Assembly: GCA_054601695.1 (NCBI GenBank)
Contig: BAAHQB010000256.1
Coordinates: 124,001-188,000, forward strand
Reading direction: 5' to 3'
Origin: Amorphochlora amoebiformis
Taxonomy: Eukaryota; Cercozoa; Chlorarachniophyceae
DNA length: 64,000 bases
The notes under the pieces are model-generated. The model was not told where the DNA came from, made no database searches, and saw only the letters and a list, made by a program, of their open reading frames with translations. The number at the start of each line of letters is the position of its first letter. Position 1 is the first letter of the stretch. A program made the position numbers and the translations under genes. Positions 1 to 64,000 of the stretch are shown here, piece after piece.

Positions 1-118
1 TAATGTTTGTGACTCATCAGCCTGTCACGCTTGGTTTACGTCTGGTTTCCGCCTCCCATTCATCCAATATGCTGATATGTTTATCTTGCTTTGGGTACTT
101 TTTTTGTGTATTCCAAAG

Positions 119-27871
<27,753 letters not shown>

Positions 27872-28586
27872 ACCGAATCGATATCTGATTACCGTTTTCA
27901 CCTGAATTGGCTATGAATTTGCATAAGGCAAATATCGACGAGCTGAACTCTGGGTCGGGGGACATTATGATGTAGCGCTCTAGAATATGCAAGATTTAAG
28001 TAGTTTCATGTGGATCGATCGACTGTTGGCAGACCCGACGAGAACTGAATATATCTATGCGCGCTAAATAATTATTCGCTCTGAGTAAGTAATCCGTGAT
28101 TTAAATAAATAAATCATATTTGTTTCTGTACCGTCTTCAATAGTAGTTTTGAGCATATTTATACTTGTATACTTCTAGATACTATCTACTTACTAGCTTA
28201 GTCCATACTCTGATAGTACGTATTCTAGGTACTGATTACACATGTACGTATGTATAATCTAGATAATTATCTGGATTATGAGTTCACACGGTACATAATT
28301 ATGGTACGTACGTACGTATTGCGTTTTCGTACGTACGTATCACGCCCCCACACGCATACGTCTAGTACGTATTGCACTAGGTAGACTACTGTATCTCACG
28401 TGACGATACGTATGTACGTATACGTATACGATCCAGACGATAGCTACCAGAGCTAGATGCACACACCATGTACATTCGTTCGTTTTATCTAGTTTATGCT
28501 AGCACTAACTAGACTAAGTAGTTCTACGGAATGAGTCCGGATCCCACGCTATAATATCTAGCATATATCGATTCACACATACACGC

Positions 28587-28640
<54 letters not shown>

Positions 28641-28731
28641 CATATATAATTACTGTATTACGCTTGTCGTGCTAGATATAGCCTAGATAGCCTAAATATC
28701 AGTATATATGGACCTTGAGCCATATTTATAA

Positions 28732-28796
<65 letters not shown>

Positions 28797-29152
28797 CACA
28801 TATATTGCGATAAGTATCTAGAGTTGTAACGAAGTCAATAACGGTGTGTGTATTTTCATTACTAGATCTAAGCCACCGATTGAGAATTTACATCACATAG
28901 CAAAAAAGCTACTACTACTACGGAATCGCATCGCATCGCCAAGTTTTAAATTTGACGGTGTGTGACAAGGTACTAATTATAATTTGGTTTTTCAAGCACT
29001 AGAAGCATGTGAAATCGAGTTTGTGAGCGGCACGTGACCCATATTTGGAGCGTAGCCTAGCCCGCCCGTCAAAATGATGAAACTGCTGTTTTGGGTCGTT
29101 AATTGATAAATCGAATAGCGAAACTAATGGGTTTGTGTTTGATTTGCTAGCT
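27872..29152. other. Convergent intergenic region
   Basis: The stretch is mostly non-repetitive, with two (TA)n runs (about 28,590-28,634 and 28,738-28,795). The part at 28,140-28,560 is rich in short palindromic words: repeated TACGTACGTA, CTAGAT and CTAG. I see no splice-bounded coding exon. It should hold the 3' ends of both convergent transcripts. Confidence 0.6.
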
Positions 29153-36440
<7,288 letters not shown>

Positions 36441-36518
36441 GGTCCTTGTGCTTAGCTGAAGCACACATAGAAGAGAAAAATACAAAAGTGAAACGGGGTA
36501 CTGAGAGGTATATTTAGG

Positions 36519-36752
36519 GTGAAAATCATTACTTTCGCTCACAGCGATCTGGATAGCGGTGCCGCAAATGTCTACAACACATCAGAACCCAAATCAGCAA
36601 GAGTAGACCTACCGCGCTGCTATGCCCTACATCCCTATGATCCAACTGAATTCAATGATTTCGAGATTGCAAACGAGACAAGTATAACCTTTGAAGCTAT
36701 CTTCAGTATTCGCAGGGCAATCCAAGACCTGGCCCACACACGGGTTACGTAG
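36519..36752 (+). CDS. Hypothetical 77-aa ORF
   Basis: Opens with ATG and ends at TAG. Its composition is non-repetitive and protein-like (HPYDPTEFNDFEIANETS, FSIRRAIQDLAHTR). A donor-like gttacg occurs just before the stop, and a Lys/Glu-rich open stretch follows to about 36,824 with a gtctga donor. It could be a small gene or a 5' exon. No family recognised and no intact multi-exon model could be closed. Confidence 0.35.
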   Translation: MKIITFAHSDLDSGAANVYNTSEPKSARVDLPRCYALHPYDPTEFNDFEIANETSITFEAIFSIRRAIQDLAHTRVT

Positions 36753-37152
36753 TCCAATGGCAGTGAATATGAGTCGAAAACCCGACACAAGAGCCGCGAG
36801 AACGCGGAAAAGAATCTAGGAAAGGTCTGAATTATCATTTCACCTTGACTACATGGTTTTCGGAGAGAGCTAGGTACACATTCGCCTCGACTTCGTAAGG
36901 GCGCTGCGACGGCCCGGCTCTGCTTGGGGTATTTGCGCAATATAGTAGCGAGTAAACGTCATATAGATTTTTGCAAGAATGTGTGAAAACTAACTAATAT
37001 ATCCAAGGGAGAGCGGAAGTTGGGAAACTAGACGTACAGGCGGTTCTTTGAGTTGCACGACGATCCCATCTCAAAGCCCCTCGGGTTCCATTTGTGGGCG
37101 TGTGGAATTAGTTTAGATATTCGGATATTAAATATTTGTTATCCGGTTGGAG

Positions 37153-37254
37153 TTTTCACGGAAGAGTGTAAAGAAAAAGTCGGCTAAAAAATGCGCCAAG
37201 GATGTGCTCGAGCTCGTGGGCCGAATCTCCCCAGTTACTTCTAAATTGTACTAG
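37153..37254 (+). CDS. Hypothetical terminal exon, Lys-rich
   Basis: An open frame reads RKSVKKKSAKKCAKDVLELV and then GRISPVTSKLY before TAG. It has amphipathic, basic coding character but no partner exon with proven phase. It may be the last exon of a small gene including 36,519-36,752. Confidence 0.3.
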   Translation, partial: FSRKSVKKKSAKKCAKDVLELVGRISPVTSKLY

Positions 37255-37478
37255 TTTGAGTAACACCTTAAATGTATCGAATGAACCAGTATGTGTACCT
37301 CATAATATCCGAAAAAATCGGAAAATGAGAAGGAATCCTGGCTTCAAATTGAGTTTTCCCTCCTGTTTACGTAATCGCAACCCTTTCCATTGAGAACATG
37401 ACATAAAAAGCAACATACGGACGATTGCTACAACAGACTTGATGAACTATAGGTTCCATGGTAATTCCCTTGCAATTC

Positions 37479-37744
37479 ATGGAACTGATCCCGCCTGATA
37501 CTTTCGAGTTCAAAATCTCGATCCCAGGAAGCGCAATTCATATCACCGATGGATGGGGAGCATCATATTGCAGCTGCTGCCCTGCGTGATCTCTTTTGAA
37601 GCCCATGGTAAACCTCCAAAATCCATGAGTCAAAGACTCATCCTCACTAACATTGGGTGTCCAAAATTCAAACCATTTAGGCGAATGAATGTTTGCAGCA
37701 CCAATATCCCTAGGGACTTGTCCGTTGACATCTCAGCAAAATAA
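37479..37744 (+). other. Two overlapping small ORFs (37479-37589 and 37553-37744)
   Basis: The first begins MELIPPDTFEFKISIPGSAI. The second begins MGSIILQLLPCVISFEAHG and contains QRLILTNIGCPKFKPF, which faintly resembles the 'l.LtN.g..p..fk' pattern of MSP/ASH beta-sandwich domains. The similarity is too short to claim a family. Confidence 0.2.
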
Positions 37745-37817
37745 CCCAGAGAGGAGGTTAAACGGCGAAGAGAAGGTCATGAGTCCATGACAACCCTGCG
37801 GGCCTAATCTAGGTGAA

Positions 37818-37973
37818 ATGATCTCCCTCGAGAATCTCGAGAGGATCTCTGAAGATTGGAGTTCGATACTGACGAACTGGCACACTGAGTGCTGCTATCT
37901 ATCTACGAGGTTCGATCGGTGACTATCCACTCATCCTCCCCTAGTAGACGAGAGGGAAAGACTACAGGGATTC
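37818..37973 (+). CDS. Possible upstream exons of the 45-exon gene
   Basis: ATG at 37,818 opens a frame reading MISLENLERISEDWSSIL to a donor at 37,909|gttcg in phase 2. A second piece (about 37,946-37,973, REGKTTGIR) enters in phase 2 and leaves in phase 0 at gtacaa, which would join ATG 38,048 in frame. The first intron would be only about 36 nt, so this is tentative. The conservative start is 38,048. Confidence 0.35.
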
Positions 37974-38047
37974 GGGTACAAACATGCCAATATGACTCAT
38001 TGAGCTTCGATGTATCTTTGATCTAGTGCAAGTTATAACGTTCGGAG

Positions 38048-62979
<24,932 letters not shown>

Positions 62980-64000
62980 AGGTCCGCATCATTGGACTAC
63001 CGGGTCAGATATTAATTTTAGACTTATTTCGATCACTGTTAAACTAAGATATAGATACCCACCCTGTTAACAAAATTTAAGCTCAATATCACATTTTGCG
63101 GAACTCAATCTAGTCAATATCACATTTTGCGCAGCTCGAGCTCGAATGATTACTTACATATACACTGTATGATCATCAGTATATAAGTATTATAACTTGA
63201 TATACCATGTTACAACTAGCTGTAGCTACTAGCTAGACTAGGCCAGTCTTAGTAGTCTGGAGCGATGAATGATCGCATATGCCATTGCCAGATTTGTCTC
63301 TATTTAATCTAGTTATTGTGTGCTAGACTAGTAGACCTAGTAGACGATTTTCTAGAGTCAATTGAAAATGAATACACGATACCACTTCGACTGATACTGA
63401 TCCATGTACTGCTACTAGTACAACTAGTACTATAATAGCTACATCTAGTACATCATGAGTCAGAAAATTATTAAGTTACTCCTGTTCGCCATTGACATAA
63501 GAATTGTACATGTATAATTATCCTAGATATCTACTAGATCCACTTCACAAGATGCTCAATTAATTGCAGACTCTGATTTATTGCAATACATGCACTTCCC
63601 GCAATGAACAAATTAACTTCGGAAGCTACTAGCTAGCACGCCAGCATTTAAGCCACCACGTTGCCATCGAATCATGAAATGACATGTATGTAGACCATAA
63701 GACTACTACTAGTAGCGGAGGGGGCAAACGTCATCATCGCTTCGGGCCCCCTACCTGTGTTGGATCGATAACTTTAACCGGGTGCTTTGCCCTTCTCCGT
63801 GTTGGCGAAAACTCTCCTAGCTTGTGTCCGACCTATGTTGAAGAATATATCTCAGAGCTTCCTTGCTGTCTCTCTGCATTCCATTCCATTCTACTTATCG
63901 AGTCTCTCATGGAGTTGTGGTTTTAGTGGTTTGTGATATAAATATATGTGCATATATTTATTTTTGTACGTATACATGTATAATTTTCCTTATGATGTAT
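62980..64000. other. Downstream intergenic region
   Basis: About 1 kb, almost free of (TA)n. 63,170-63,720 is rich in CTAG/ACTAGT words, resembling the composition downstream of the phosphatase gene at 28,140-28,560. An 80-aa open frame at 63,684-63,926 (plus) and shorter minus-strand frames (MQRDSKEALRYILQHRSDTS near 63,810-63,870) might be exons of a following gene. None could be phased. Confidence 0.4.

Larger units (their letters stand above)
36441..38047. other. Divergent intergenic region with candidate small ORFs
   Basis: This 1.6-kb stretch without (TA)n lies between the start of the minus-strand gene (36,440) and the first plus-strand exon (38,048), so it should contain both promoters. 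It holds several unassigned open stretches, listed separately. I see no clear TATA element or other core promoter motif. Confidence 0.5.

Noticed and set aside
36635-36940. 101-codon minus-strand ORF
   Set aside because: It overlaps a better-looking plus-strand ORF, has Ser/Leu-rich shadow composition and no matching splice phase.

Overview
This window is nuclear DNA of an intron-rich microbial eukaryote. Exons are very short (about 20-170 nt) and joined by GT-AG introns filled with long (TA)n arrays. Interstitial telomere-type repeats are of the TTAGGG/CCCTAA class. The lineage cannot be fixed from the sequence. I saw no prokaryotic operons, CRISPR array, rRNA or tRNA. Almost every long open frame is Tyr/Ile-coding (TA)n intron DNA, so the genes were built by hand from splice sites, codon phase and protein motifs.

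Layout: (1) about 119-27,871, plus strand: a myotubularin-family lipid phosphatase with PH-GRAM remnants, the complete phosphatase domain (CX5R exon at 10,177-10,226), a disordered linker with a coiled coil, and a C-terminal FYVE zinc finger. The 5' end lies outside the window. (2) 27,872-29,152: convergent intergenic DNA. (3) 29,153-36,440, minus strand: an unrecognised gene of about 14 exons. (4) 36,441-38,047: the divergent intergenic region, with a few unassigned ORFs. (5) 38,048-62,979, plus strand: 45 exons with matching phases encoding 1,007 aa. It is unrecognised at the N-terminus and armadillo/HEAT-like in its C-terminal half. (6) 62,980-64,000: downstream intergenic DNA.

The most unusual property is 'exon echoing'. 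Many exons are accompanied by one to nine partial copies of themselves, each usually carrying a splice junction and separated from the exon by (TA)n. Several telomeric blocks sit directly against splice sites, and two are flanked by duplicated exon ends. Other introns contain minisatellites built from splice-signal sequence: 17 copies of a 19-nt micro-exon at 15,981-17,470, and about 40 copies of a GT/CTAAC unit at 9,326-10,150.

The phosphatase-FYVE protein should act on 3-phosphoinositides at endosomal membranes. No functional link to the two neighbouring genes is visible.
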